DNA from: Gongronella butleri
Taxonomy: Eukaryota > Mucoromycota > Mucoromycetes > Mucorales > Cunninghamellaceae
Length of the DNA: 64,000 nucleotides
Direction: 5' to 3'
NCBI GenBank assembly: GCA_025201375.1
Contig: JAIWZP010000051.1
Span: 1 to 64,000, forward strand
Position 1 is the first letter of the stretch. Each line of letters starts with the position of its first letter. The notes under the pieces were generated by a model. The model ran no database searches and was not told where the DNA came from. It saw nothing but the letters and a program-made list of their open reading frames with translations. Positions 24,255-35,610 of the stretch are shown piece by piece. A program made the translations under genes and the position numbers.

Positions 24255-25380
24255 CATACATTTCAAAGCGCGTTTCTGTGGTGTCGCAGCGTGCTGCAAA
24301 AAAAAGCTCTGTCCATTCATCTTTCAAACACCAAAAAGCGCGTTTGTTAGACTTTACCGGCCTGATTGTGCCTCCAGAAATGTTTTTACAGCCTACCTGC
24401 CCGCCAACGAAAATTACGTCACGGCACGTACGGTACAACAGCAGCCAGATCATGCTCGCCACGGGTCGACCCGATTTTTTTTTTAGCCTGCAATTCCAAA
24501 AACCTCCAATTTGCCCTAAATTTTGCATTCATCTTGCCATCATCTGCATGGTTGACCCCGCTCAAAGACAGCTGCATCGCATCATGATTCAGCGCAAAAT
24601 TTGCAGCAAAAAAGCTGTTAAACCCCCTACGTACTGTAAGCGCTCCTCCAACGACCACCTTTGAAAAATTCAGGGGTCACTCAGGGGTCACACATTTCAA
24701 TCTCAGAAATGCCAAATTTGGGAAATTTCGAATTCCGAGTGATCAATGCATCCCAAACAGGTATCTCCGACAATTTGCTATTGGCAGACAAAATGACAGG
24801 TCGCCACAACTTTAAGAAAAATGCCCAAGGAGTGACGCATGAATGGCGATCGACTGAGAAAATTGTCTACTTTGGGCAAGATTTTTTTGCAAAAATTTAA
24901 GGTTTAACCCTTCCAAATTAAGATGATGGATTGCGTGGAATTTTTATTTTTATTTTTTACTTTATTTTATTTTTTATTTTTTCATACTGTTTACTGTATT
25001 TTTGTGCGCTGCTGAGGAGTGGGCAGCAGCAGCACCCCACCAGTAGCACCTCGCAGCAGCCTGGTCTTTGGTGAAAACGTGAAATGACCGATGCAAAATG
25101 TTTAACCCCAGCTAGCGCGCTGCAACCTGCAAGTCATCTCATTATTAGTTTACTGTATGATACAGTATGATAGAGCACCGTATTGTCGAGAAAATCGCGA
25201 TTAAAGATTTTGAATTTTAATAAAATAAAGTCTAAAAGTGAATTTTCTCTGCGAGTTTTAGTTATCCATGGATGAAGCAACTGGTCTCATTCGAAATACT
25301 GTAGAGATTCAATACTGTAGGTGCTTTCGACATGTTATTGTTGTATCATCATACATACTGTATGATACTGTAAAAGCGCC
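24255..25380. repeat. Dispersed repeat family R1, copy A
   Basis: About 1.1 kb, alignable by eye with copies at 34755-37220 and 61560-62930. Shared anchors include GTGCCTCCAGAAAT, CTGCATGGT.GACCCCGCTCAAA, AATTCAGGGGTCAC, GTGATCAATGCATCCCAAAC and CTGCAAGTCATC. Carries several TACTGTA words absent from the matching places in the other copies, for example 25297-25303 and 25313-25319. No terminal inverted repeats or coding frame common to all copies, so the element class is unknown. Confidence 0.75.
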
Positions 25381-25548
25381 GTCCTACAAAAGTTTCTGGA
25401 CTCTGGAGGCAACAAGCCAACAACAAGTCAACAACGAAAGGATTATCGTATTATGGTGTTTATTACGGTATGTACGGTAAGGCTGGATTTGCAAAAATCT
25501 GCATTTTGGGGTTTGAGAATTGAGATTCTTTACAACAAGACTACAGTA
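24632..25548. repeat. TACTGTA/TACAGTA cluster 1
   Basis: Nine exact copies by my count: starts at 24632, 24992, 25151, 25161, 25297, 25313, 25356, 25366 and 25542. Two near copies (TACGGTA) lie near 25445-25475. Each equals TA + CTG or CAG + TA, the three-base footprint expected after excision of a Tc1/mariner element with CAG ends. Confidence 0.8.
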
Positions 25549-25752
25549 CAACGTATTCAAGTTGGATGAGTGATTTCCTGGGCAACATACGTACGAGCGA
25601 CGGCAGATGAGAGCGTAAAAATATACCCTGCCAAAAAAGGGGGTCGGCGGGCATTGGAATTTGGCTGGTCAAAGCGGGGTTGTCAAACATTCGACCTTTT
25701 TTGTTCTTCAATTTCTTTGTTCCTCTTTCATCTCTCTCTGTTCACGATTGCT

Positions 25753-28700
25753 ATGCCACCCCAAGCCCTCTTCCGTTCGGAAGAGATGTCCCTGATTCAG
25801 ATGTATATCCCTATGGAAGTTGCACAACCGTGTATTGCCGCCATGGGGGATATGGGCATGGTGCAATTTCGAGATGTAAGGCAACGTTTCTTCTCCCCAT
25901 TCGCTTTTCCAGGGTCGATTTGCGACGCTCCCTTGCTTCAAGTCTGACAAACGCGTATTTTCTTCTTCTTCTTCTTTTTTTTTTTTTTTGCTAGCTGAAC
26001 CCCGAGGTGAATGCCTTTCAGCGCTCGTTTGTCAGCGAAATACGGCGTCTCGACGAAATGGAGCGCCAGTGCCGTGAGTTCTAGCCCTAAATTGGGTGAC
26101 ACGCGCCTAATTGACGACTCATACCTCTTTTGTCCTGGTTTTTTTTTTTATTTGCAGGGTACTTTCAACAGCAATTGCACCGTGCAGACATGGCATACCG
26201 CCCTGTCGTTAGCACGTCTGCGCGCGCACGCTCTGCATTAGAGATTGACAATTTGCAAGAAGTGCTGCGCGAGCATGAGACGCGCCTGGTGGAATTGACA
26301 GGCTCGTACGAGCAATTGCAGAATCGCTACCTCGAACTCACAGAGCTTCGCCACGTGCTGCGTGAGACGGCCGCCTTTTTTGAAGAGGTACAATGAAGCA
26401 TCGACGCGTCAAAATTGTTTGCTCACGACTCTCTTTGTGATTTTTTTCAGACCGAAGCAGCGCAAGCGCCGTTCCCCACGGACCAATTGGTGGACGACGC
26501 GGTGCCATTGCTCGACGACGACGAGGAGAACATGCAGTTTGAGATGAATCATCTGTCTGTTGGATTTGTGACGGGCGTCGTTGATCGTGCGAGTCGACGC
26601 ACGTTGGAGCGCGTCCTGTGGCGATCGCTGCGCGGCAACCTGTACATGAACGTGTCCGAAATTGACGAGCCCATCATTGACCATGACGATCAAGTCGACA
26701 AGGACGTCTTTGCCGTCTTTGCACACGGTACAGAGATTCTCAACAAGATCAGACGTATCTCAGACAGTCTCGGTGCCAAGCTGTACCCCGTGGACGCGTC
26801 CGAGGAGAAGCGTCGCGACCAATTGCTTGAAGTCACCTCGCGCATCGAAGATCTCAACAATGTACGACGAATCCCACCAGCGGAAATTGGCATTTGACTG
26901 ATTATTTTTTCTTTTTATTCGATTTTGTAGGTGCTTTCAACGACGAATCAGACGCGTCGCGCGGAGTTGATTGTCATTGCCGAGCACCTTAACTCTTGGT
27001 TGACCATCACCCGCAAAGAAAAAGCCATCTACCACACCATGAACCTGTTCAATTACGATGCTGGACGCAAGTGCCTGATCGCCGAGGGCTGGTGCCCCTC
27101 GTATGATATACCCTTGATTCAGCAGACATTGAAGGATGCGACGGTATATAAACTGGAGTCTTTGGCGGTCTTGCAAAAAAAGCCAGGGTTTGCTGATTGC
27201 GCGCGTCCTTTTTTTTTTCTTTTCTTTTTCTTTTTTTCTTTTTTATTCTAGGACGCGTCTGGGACGAGCCTGTCCGCCATTGTAACCGAGTTGCGCACCA
27301 ACAAGAAACCACCGACATACCAGCGCACGAACAAATTCACCGAATCATTCCAGGGCATCATCGACGCGTACGGCTATGCGCGCTACCGCGAGGTCAATCC
27401 TGGCATTTTCACTATCATTTCGTTCCCATTTCTCTTTGCTGTCATGTTTGGCGACATTGGGCACGGCTTTCTCATGTTCCTTGCTGGCCTGTACATGGTC
27501 TGGAACGAGCGCAAACTGTCTGCAAACACGGGCGAGGTAAGGGCTTGCAAAAAAAAAAAAAAGAAATGGAATATGAAGCGACTGACGCGTGTTTCTCCTC
27601 TTTTCTTTTCCCACTCAGATCTTTAACATGTTCTTTGGTGGCCGCTACATGATTCTGATGATGGGCGCTTTTTCAATCTTCACCGGCTTTATTTACAATG
27701 ACATCTTTTCGTTGTCGTTGTCCATATTTCAATCCGGGTTTGATTGGCCCACGAGCGTCAACAGCACGACCCAGGCGGTCCAAGGCGTACCCAATGGCCA
27801 TACGTACTTTTTGGGTCTCGATCCAGTAAGAAGAATTGCTATTGATGTGCCCCCGTCAGCCAAACTCATCTTTTTTTTTTTATTTTTGCTCGCGCGCTAG
27901 GCATGGCACGGCTCTGAGAACTATCTGCTGTTTACCAATCCTTACAAGATGAAGCAAGCGATCATTATTGGCGTGATTCACGTAAGAAAAAAAAAGACAC
28001 GTGTAGCCGCCAATGACTCGCGTTTTGCTTACTTTTTATCATTTTTGCTAGATGACCTTTGCCATCTGCTTGCAAGTGGTCAATCACATTCAATTCAAGA
28101 ACAAGATGTTCATTTGGCTCGAATTTCTGCCGCAATTCTTGTTCATGGAGAGCATCTTTGGCTATTTGGTCTTTTGCATCTTGTACAAGTGGAGTGTCGA
28201 CTGGTACGCGCGCGATGCCAGCGGCGAGCTCATCCGCAATGGCCCACCTAGTCTGTTGAACATGCTCATTTATATGTTCCTGTCACCCGGCACGATCCTC
28301 CCGGGCCAGCAGCTGTATAGTGGCCAGGTAAAGAAAGAGAAAAGAGAAAGAAAAAAAGAAGAAATGGCTGAAATGACTTTTTATTTCTTGATCCAGGCGT
28401 TTGTCCAAGTGGTGTTGTTGCTCATTGCAGTCGTGTGCGTTCCGTGGATGTGGTTTGCCAAGCCGTACTATCTCAAAAAGCTGCATGCATCGCATCAATA
28501 CACGTCCATTGCGGATGACGATCATTTTGCCGATGATCCCGAGCTGCAAGCCGAGGAAGATGACGAGATGGACGTCGATGTGCACGTTAGCAACCCTCAC
28601 GCACCCACGGGCGCCATTGACGACCCAGATGAAGAAGAGTTTGACTTTGGCGAAGAAATGATCCACCAGACAATCCACACGATTGAATTCTGCCTGAATT

Positions 28701-29113
28701 GCATCTCCAACACGGCATCATACCTCCGTCTCTGGGCTCTGTCTCTAGCCCACGCGCGTAAGTAAATTGTGGATGCCTCGTCATATGTCAATTTCTCACG
28801 CACGAGCCTTTTTTTTTTTTTTTTTTTTTACCATGCAGAGCTATCGAGTGTGCTTTGGGACATGACGCTCAAGAATTTGTTCAATTACTCGGGCATTTTG
28901 GGCGCCATTGGGCTCGTTGTCGGCTTTGCGGCGTGGTTTATGTTGACGTGTTTCATCTTGATCGGCATGGAAGGTCTTTCCGCCTTTTTACACACACTGC
29001 GTCTTCATTGGGTGGAATTTGACAGCAAATTCTATGCAGCGGATGGCTATCCGTTCCAGCCGTTTTCGTTTGCGGCCGTCCTGGCCATGGAAGACGACGC
29101 CCCACCCTCCTAG
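25753..29113 (+). CDS. V-type proton ATPase subunit a
   Basis: Largest membrane subunit of the V0 sector, 846 aa in eleven exons (25753-25875, 25995-26073, 26158-26387, 26451-26861, 26931-27143, 27252-27536, 27619-27825, 27901-27981, 28052-28327, 28397-28757, 28839-29113), sum exactly in frame. The N-terminal cytosolic half starts with [20 protein letters not shown] and includes coiled-coil arms. The C-terminal half has eight helices, including [36 protein letters not shown] with the essential Arg of the proton path, and the ending [22 protein letters not shown]. An acidic loop lies at 28500-28660. The family has Vph1 (vacuole) and Stv1 (Golgi) isoforms; I cannot assign which. Confidence 0.97.
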
Positions 29114-29771
29114 ACTCTTTTTTTTTTCTTTCTTGTAAATCCATTTAAATGCCTAGATTTCTTTTTGTTCCACAATGGCCCCCATCCACCCACCATCTCG
29201 CCCCATACATGACAAATATTGTTGAGCAAAGGATGGTGCGGAACAGGTTTCCAAAACACACGGGCTGCGGCGCCGGAGTGCAAGTTTGGATGTGGCAATG
29301 GTGATTTTGTCGTGTCACCGTCCAATGGCATGCCTATTTTTACATTGATAGGGCCGGATTTGGCAATGATTGGAAAGTGGGAGCGGGCCGGCGTTCCTGC
29401 AGCTTGTTCGAAAATGCACGGCTTTGTGTGTAATGTTGCACACACCGGGAAAAGGGGTGGCGATAGAGGGGCACGAGGTGATCTGTGCCATCAAAAACAC
29501 GCCCGATCGCGTCAGCTCGGATAAATCAGCGGGATGCACGATGAGATGATTCAGCATCAAGATGACCAAGCTAAGAAACTAGACGTTTTCGTTACTTTTT
29601 TATTTTTTTACGCCATGCGAGCATGAAAAGATGCAAACAGAATGTATTTTTATTGAATGGGGGAAACGATTGGGTGCGATAATGCAAGTGGGGTGGATAT
29701 GTACACATGGTGGGGTTATCAAGAATCAGAAAGGGGGGAAAAAAGCGAGGGGAAATCAAGAAAAGCCGGGT
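29114..29771. other. Convergent intergenic spacer, 658 bp
   Basis: 3' ends of V-ATPase subunit a and the CBM21 gene. Nothing else recognised. Confidence 0.5.
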
Positions 29772-31085
29772 CTAGATGTTGATTGAGACTGGGGATGGCG
29801 ATTCTGCAACGGGAAGGTTGGACGACGGCGAGCCATAGAAGCAATACTTGGCGATAAGGTCATTGTAGGACGCGGTGGCCATTTGAGTCGAGATATAGTC
29901 ACTGACGGGTGATGCAGGCGCCGATTTCGTCTCTGTAGGCTTGGGCGCCTTGGTTGGAACAGGAATTGCCATGGATTTGGTGGCGGCTGCGGTTGAAACA
30001 CCCTTTGGTGCGGCGGCTGCCTTGCTTGGAGCGACGACGGCGCTGTTGGTGCCATGAATGTTCACTTCTTGCTTTGCCTGTTGGAAAGATTGGCTAAAAT
30101 CGTAGCGCGAGGAGCGACGGGTGCGTGGCGGCTGCAATGGGGGCAATTGGAGCGAGTCAGTCTCGATCTGGGCAGCGGGCTCCTTGATTTGTTTCTTGCT
30201 TTGCTCAATTTTGTCTTCCACAATTTGGATTTGATAATTGCGGCTGTTGTTGTTGTCCCAATATTCGACCCAGCGGTTGTTCTCGTCGAGGACCGAGTAC
30301 TTGACGGCGAGATCCAAGGTGGCGCGGACGTGGCCATGATCGGCCAGCGGCTGCTTTGCGTCAATGGCGTAGCGCAAGGGCGAGGAAGGAGGTGATGGCG
30401 TCAAATCGATTTCGAATGCAAAGACGTCGAGCGCGTCGCGGCCATATTCATAGTGAGCGTCGATGTTCTTGACGGTCTGCCAGCCATCCAAGGTATAGTG
30501 GACATTGACATGTTTTTCAAAGCCAAGATTGCGGACAAGGACTTGACCGCGTACACACATGCCGCCGTCCAGCAGGCGCAAAGACCGTTTCAGGCGCACA
30601 TGGTCTTGTTGCTGCTGGAGGAAAGGGTATCGAATGGTGGGCCACTGGGAATAGACGACGCTGAAGGAAGGCTGCTGTGTGGATTGGAAACGAAGCACCT
30701 CACTTGGCGAATGCGTGCCATCAAAGACGCACACTTGCTCAAGATGCAATGGGTCGAATTTGACCGATTTTTGAGAGCGTGGTGGCGAGTGGCTGTTGGG
30801 TGAAACAGGCGCCGACACCGTTTGACGCAAGGACGACTTTAACTGGTGCACACGTTGGCTAGGCTGTGTTTGTTGCAGCTTTTGCACAAGCGTCGGGTCC
30901 AATGTGATATGCATAGCACGTCGTTCGTCTAGGTCCACGTCCTTGTCTTGTGGCTGCTGCTGCTGCTGCTGCTGTGGCTGCTGTGGCTGCTGCTCAGCAA
31001 AGGCCGCCGGTTTGTTTAGCTGGACTTGCCGGGTCCAAGTTGAATGGCCATATCGAGTGCTTCGAGGAAACACGGTGAAGGACAT
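29772..31085 (-). CDS. Glycogen-targeting PP1 regulatory subunit (CBM21)
   Basis: 437 aa, single exon, a notable contrast to its intron-rich neighbours. Starts MSFTVFPRSTRYG. A polyglutamine stretch (residues about 32-45) is followed by KSVKFDP, an RVxF-type docking motif for protein phosphatase 1. A CBM21 starch/glycogen-binding module follows: VLVRNLGFEKHVNVHYTLDGW, a DVFAFEIDLTP segment, ALKYSV-like LAVKYSVLDENNRWVEYWDNNNSRNYQI. This is the layout of Gac1 and the mammalian PPP1R3 family, which recruit PP1 to glycogen to activate glycogen synthase. The C-terminus is Ala/Pro/Ser-rich and low in complexity. Confidence 0.92.
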   Translation of the reverse strand: MSFTVFPRSTRYGHSTWTRQVQLNKPAAFAEQQPQQPQQQQQQQPQDKDVDLDERRAMHITLDPTLVQKLQQTQPSQRVHQLKSSLRQTVSAPVSPNSHSPPRSQKSVKFDPLHLEQVCVFDGTHSPSEVLRFQSTQQPSFSVVYSQWPTIRYPFLQQQQDHVRLKRSLRLLDGGMCVRGQVLVRNLGFEKHVNVHYTLDGWQTVKNIDAHYEYGRDALDVFAFEIDLTPSPPSSPLRYAIDAKQPLADHGHVRATLDLAVKYSVLDENNRWVEYWDNNNSRNYQIQIVEDKIEQSKKQIKEPAAQIETDSLQLPPLQPPRTRRSSRYDFSQSFQQAKQEVNIHGTNSAVVAPSKAAAAPKGVSTAAATKSMAIPVPTKAPKPTETKSAPASPVSDYISTQMATASYNDLIAKYCFYGSPSSNLPVAESPSPVSINI

Positions 31086-31494
31086 GAGGCAAAGGGGAAA
31101 AATGGAGTGTGTGTGTGTTGTACGTGAATTAGTGTGAGAGGAAAAAAAAAAAAAAGAGAGAAAAAAAAGAAAAAAAAATTGGGTGCCTTTTTAAAAGATA
31201 ACGTCCTCGTTTTGATGGGGCAAGATCTGCGCGCCAAAAAAGTGTGTGAGTGTGTAGAAAAAGAGAAACAGAGCGGAGTCTAGACCCAATGTTTTTCCCC
31301 CAGTCTCTCCACTTTTGGCCAAATCATCAGATGTTTTGCCAAACACGTCCATTGGACCTATCAACCGATCATCGCCCATCGCCGTGTCCATTCCGTGTCA
31401 CACAATATTTTTTTTTCATTCGTTGAAAAGGGAGACTAGGGGTGGATTGCAAGGGGGGGGCAAGAAGGGGGATCAAGGGAGAATCATCTATGAA
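31086..31494. other. Intergenic, 409 bp
   Basis: Between the CBM21 gene start and the epsin stop, both minus strand. Presumed promoter of the CBM21 gene, with a GT/CA-rich block at 31100-31135 and purine runs. Confidence 0.5.
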
Positions 31495-31854
31495 TCACAA
31501 AAAGCTGGAGGGCGTCGTCAATGGTGCAAAAGGACTGTTCGATTGGAATGGATTCTGCGCCTTTGGATTGGTCGCAGGACTTGTCGAGATGCCGAATGCC
31601 TAATGAATTTTTTTAAAGTTTAGATCTCCCCCTCGATAAACACTTTGATAGTGCACCCTTTTCAAACTTACCTCATCAAACTCGGATCGGTGTTGATGGC
31701 TATCTGCCGCTTGGGCCACCATGTTCGTATCTTCTTTGATAGAATTGGCAAACCCGGTCCCCCTGATTATCCAAATAGGCAAACAACAAGACATGAGAAC
31801 CAAAAGGCCATCGATTTCACGTCAACCTTCTTTTTCTGTCAACTCTAATCCCAA

Positions 31855-31890
<36 letters not shown>

Positions 31891-33987
31891 TACACCGGAA
31901 CACGCAGTGCACCCGTGTTGCCAAACGTATCAAGCCCGTCGTCACTGTGGAAGAACAAAAAAAAAAAAAAAAAAAGATGAACATTTGAGGCGCATTCTTT
32001 TTTGTCTTTTTTTGATCTTACCGATTGGCCAGCAAGGAATTGAGCTTTGCATAGCGGGGATCCTCCATCGGCTTGCTTGTCTGGTGCGACAGGAGGAAAA
32101 GCGCGGGGAAGTGTGGGTAGTTTGTTAGCAAACCAATGAACATTTGCTCTGATTTCTTTTGTTTCCCCGCTTTTCGGTGCCCGTTCCCTGGGATTTGTTG
32201 GGTTTTTACCATGTTTGCGGTGATGCTAGACTCGGCGGCGGTTGTCGTGGATGTGGAGAAGGGCGACGAGGCGGGGAACACCTGTGGAGACGAGGGGATG
32301 CTTCTAGTGGCCGTGGTGGCGGTCGATGCCGCGGCCTGTTGCTGCAATGTGTGCTTGTTCGTTTCCAATGACGCTGCAAAGAGCTCAAACGTCGATGGTT
32401 GCGGCTGCTGTTGTTGCTGCTGCTGCTGCTGGATTTGCTGTATCGACGCATGATCTGGCTGGGGCGACGCCGATTGGCCAAATGGATTGCGCGAGCCAGC
32501 CATGGGCGACGACGATTGCTGCTGTTGGAAGGGCGAATGGCTATTAAAGGGGCTCGGTGCCGACGTGTCAAAGGCGGATGCGCCAAACGGCTGCGTCGCT
32601 GCCTGTGAAAAGGACGAAAATGGCGATGGGGCGGCCTGTTGCTGAGATGGCATCATCGAATTGCCAAAGGCGGTAAATGGCGACATGTTAGCCGCCTGTT
32701 GCGATTGCTGTTGCTGCATCTGCTGTTGTTGCGCATGATCTTGCGCAAAAAAGGCAGAGGAAGGTGGTGCAAAGCCCGTGGGTTGCATAGAAACGAGTTG
32801 TTGTGACGATTGCATATATGGGTTGTTCGTGGTGGGTGGCGTTTGGAAAAAGGCCGCATCCGGCTGTTGCTGGGCCGGCCATGCAATCTGCAATGGCGCC
32901 GCTTGAGGCTCGGGTTGCGGCTGCGGCGCGAAAATCGCATCAAAATCGGACGACGACGTCTTTGGCTGCTTGTTGGCCTCCTGTTCGCTGAGCTGCAATG
33001 CTTGATTCAGCGCTTCGTCCTCACTATTACAAAAACAAGACGCGTCCGCATGCGCGCACGTGATTTAGATTTCGCGTCGTCCGTGCGTTTTTTTTTTTTT
33101 TTTTGCTCTTTTTTTCTATTTTACCCTTGACGACGCTTTCTTTCCTCCTCGTCGGCCAGCCGTTTGCTTTCCTCCAGTGCTCGATGCAGCTCATCGTCAT
33201 CTTCATCGTCACCGCCACCGCCATGGCGCTCGCCCGAGCCTTCTCCAGACACCTCATTGATATAATCGCCCACACCGGCCATTCGTTGGCGCATCTTTTT
33301 TCGCTGGCGCCGCTCCTCCTGTAGGCGATGGTCGTCTTGAAGCAAGTTGATAATATCCTTGGCTTTTTGTCGCACTGAAAAAAAATTGTCAAAAAATGGT
33401 TATTTTCTTCCTTGACGCCGCTTACCATTGGCGCCCACGTCCTTGCCGGTCTCATCAATGTGCTGGAAATCACGCAGAGTCTTGACAACGTAGCTATTCT
33501 CCCTTGCATAGACAATGACATTCTCGGAGCCGACGTGCAGGCAATAATCCAAGAGCAGCAGCGCCTGAACGATTGGAAAAAAAGGTTTAATTCTCGTTGT
33601 GCTACACCCCCTTTTTTTGGCCATCTCCCATTGACTCACCTTGAAGACGTGACGCCAATTTTTGCCCTTGTCGTTCAAGCGCTTGTCGATCATATCCATC
33701 ACCTCGATAAACTCGTGCCTACAATAATTTTATATATAAGTTGCTATTTACCAAGTGTCAACAAGGGTGTTTGCTTACTTGTTGTATGTCAACTGTGCTA
33801 TTTCATTCATCAGCGTACCACTGGGACCCCATGCATCGTTCGACGTCGCCTTGCGCACCTTGATTTGCACATCGCTAAAGCCTTTTGCGTAATTTTTACT
33901 ATATGGGCGAAAGAGTGAGCAATGCCATCGTTTCAATGCCTTATTTCAGACCCCTTACATGCTTCGGACGACGCCTTTGCCAGCCAT
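31495..33987 (-). CDS. Epsin (ENTH-domain endocytic adaptor)
   Basis: Clathrin adaptor that binds PtdIns(4,5)P2 and ubiquitinated cargo. Starts MAGKGVVRSIKNYAKGF at 33987. The ENTH domain follows (VQIKVRKATSNDAWGPSG, YNKHEFIEVMDMIDKRL, GKNWRHVFKALLLLDYCL, VYARENSYVVKTLRDFQ). Two UIM-like helices come next (DDELHRALEESKRLADEE, EDEALNQALQLSEQE). A long Gln/Pro-rich tail carries NPY and NPF motifs (RNPFGQS, QNPFQSN). I joined small 3' exons: PMEDPRYAKLNSLLANR, DDGLDTFGNTGALRVP, VGTGFANSIKED and the last exon ending PSSFL-stop at 31495. The split codon at 33968 restores the Ile of KNYAKGF. Most like yeast Ent1/Ent2. Confidence 0.93.
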
Positions 33988-35431
33988 CCTTTGCAACAGT
34001 AAAGAAAAAAAAAATGAACAAAAAAGAGCAGCAACAAAAAGGAAAGAGGAACGAGGGGCATTTTTTCTTTTTTTGGCTGCGGCCAATGTGCCTAGGCTCC
34101 GACGTCCACCTATCAAACGTCCGCCTCCTTGACACTAGTGTGTCGCTCATGGACAAACCTCACAGGAAGACAATCTCGCATTTTACGCGTGTACACTTCT
34201 TTTATCTGGTTGTTTGATGTCTCGTGGTGGTGTTGTGCCAAAGCCATGCCCCTTTAGCAGCCAGCAAAAAGGCAGAATGAGCCTGTCCGTCACCTTCAGG
34301 CACATCGGCGGCGCGTAAAAAAAAAAAGGGACGGCATTTTCCTTTTTAAAAATAAAAATGCTGCATCAGTCGATCACTTGCCCTTTGCGTGCATGCCTTT
34401 ACATATGATATTCAGAAGGCACGGCGAAATGCTGCATCATAGGCGCTCGAACCATGAGTTGTATTGGCCATCATTGGTGCTTCATGATGCACATCTGTGA
34501 GCCGACACCTATGATATCATACTCTATGATATCAAATCAAGTACAATATGATATGTTACTGTAATTCAAGCGTGCAGCAGTGTTGTGTGCTACAGTAATA
34601 CAGTAAAATCTTTCTTTTAAAAAGAACAGCCAACGAGCAATTGAGAAAACGCACCAAATAAAACACGATTTTCATCCGTTTTGGATTATTGCACACAAAT
34701 AAAGGGGTTTTCCGTTCATGTTTTGAACTCGTTGGACAGAAACTGACGCGTTGCTATCATTTCAATGCCAGAAGCATCGCGCTATATTGAACAAAAACTT
34801 ACACATTTATCTTTTAAACACCAAAGAGCGTGTTTTTTTTGGATTTTGCCGGCCTGCTGTGCCTCCAGAAATTTTTTTACAGCCTATCTGCTCGCAGGTG
34901 AAAGTTGCGTCACGGCTTAAACTACAGCCCAGTGCTCAAAACGGACCCGCTTGACTTTTTTTGGACTCGAAAATAACAAAAACTTGCTATTTGTACTATT
35001 TTGCATTCATCTAGTCATCTGCATGGTCGACCCCGCTCAAATGTACTGCATCGCATTCAGCGCAAAAATTGCAACAAAAACTTAAACTCCCAAAGCGTTA
35101 CGACCATGTTTTAAAAATTCAGGGGTCACACATTTAAATCCCAAAAACGGACAATTTCGAACTCCGAGTGATCAATGCATCCCAAACAGGTATCTCCGAT
35201 AATTTGCTATTGGCAGACAAAATGACAAGTCGCCCCGAAGTAAGAAAAATGGCCAAAGAGTGACGCATGAACGGCGATTGACTGAGAAAATTGCCTATTT
35301 TGGGCAGGATTTTTTTCAAAAATTAAGGTTTGACAATTCCAAATTAAGGTGGTGGATTGCATGGATTTTTTTATTTTTTTATTTTGCACATTTTTATGCG
35401 CTAATACAGTACTGTACAGTACTGTACAGTA
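33988..35431. other. Intergenic with repeat R1 left half
   Basis: Epsin promoter side (33988-34370), then an ATGATAT-rich patch at 34505-34555, then R1 copy B from about 34755. TACTGTA/TACAGTA words start at 34557, 34591 and 34599. Confidence 0.55.
35405..35431. repeat. Chain of five overlapping TACWGTA words
   Basis: Five words overlap by two bases each (starts 35405, 35410, 35415, 35420, 35425), alternating CAG and CTG cores. The last TA is the left target base pair of the transposon. A chain like this is what serial insertion and excision at a growing run of TA sites would produce; 10-base slippage is the alternative. Confidence 0.85.
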
Positions 35432-35461
35432 CAGTGCCCGGACAAAAAAAAGTTTCGCTCT
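35432..35461 (+). repeat. Left terminal inverted repeat
   Basis: 30 bases, exact reverse complement of 36736-36765. First three bases are CAG, which sets the expected excision footprint. Confidence 0.95.
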
Positions 35462-35610
35462 AACTTTAATTTTTTACGCGTTATTTCTTTTTTACGTGCT
35501 TCTCATCGGCAACAGTAACTAGATCTCTCAAAATTCATACAATGATCCTTTAATATCATACATACATAATAATTCATACAAAAAAGAGGGCGGGGTTGGG
35601 CAACTGGGGA

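Larger units (their letters stand above)
22651..25752. other. Intergenic, 3.1 kb, with repeat R1
   Basis: No gene recognised. Contains a poly-A run at 24071-24109, repeat R1 copy A from about 24255, and the first cluster of TACTGTA/TACAGTA words (24632-25548). Open frames here are not conserved between repeat copies. Confidence 0.6.

Noticed and set aside
24185..24664. 159-codon open frame in repeat R1 copy A
   Set aside because: The matching frame is broken or different in copies B and C and no motif is recognised; read as chance coding in a repeat.
28500..28660. Frameshift or foreign insertion in V-ATPase subunit a
   Set aside because: The acidic stretch is a normal variable loop of this family and the frame is continuous.
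35405..35431. Simple microsatellite of a 10-base unit
   Set aside because: A chain alone could be slippage, but most of the same 7-base words in the window are single, dispersed and placed at TA sites in different repeat copies, which slippage does not explain. Slippage may still have lengthened this chain.
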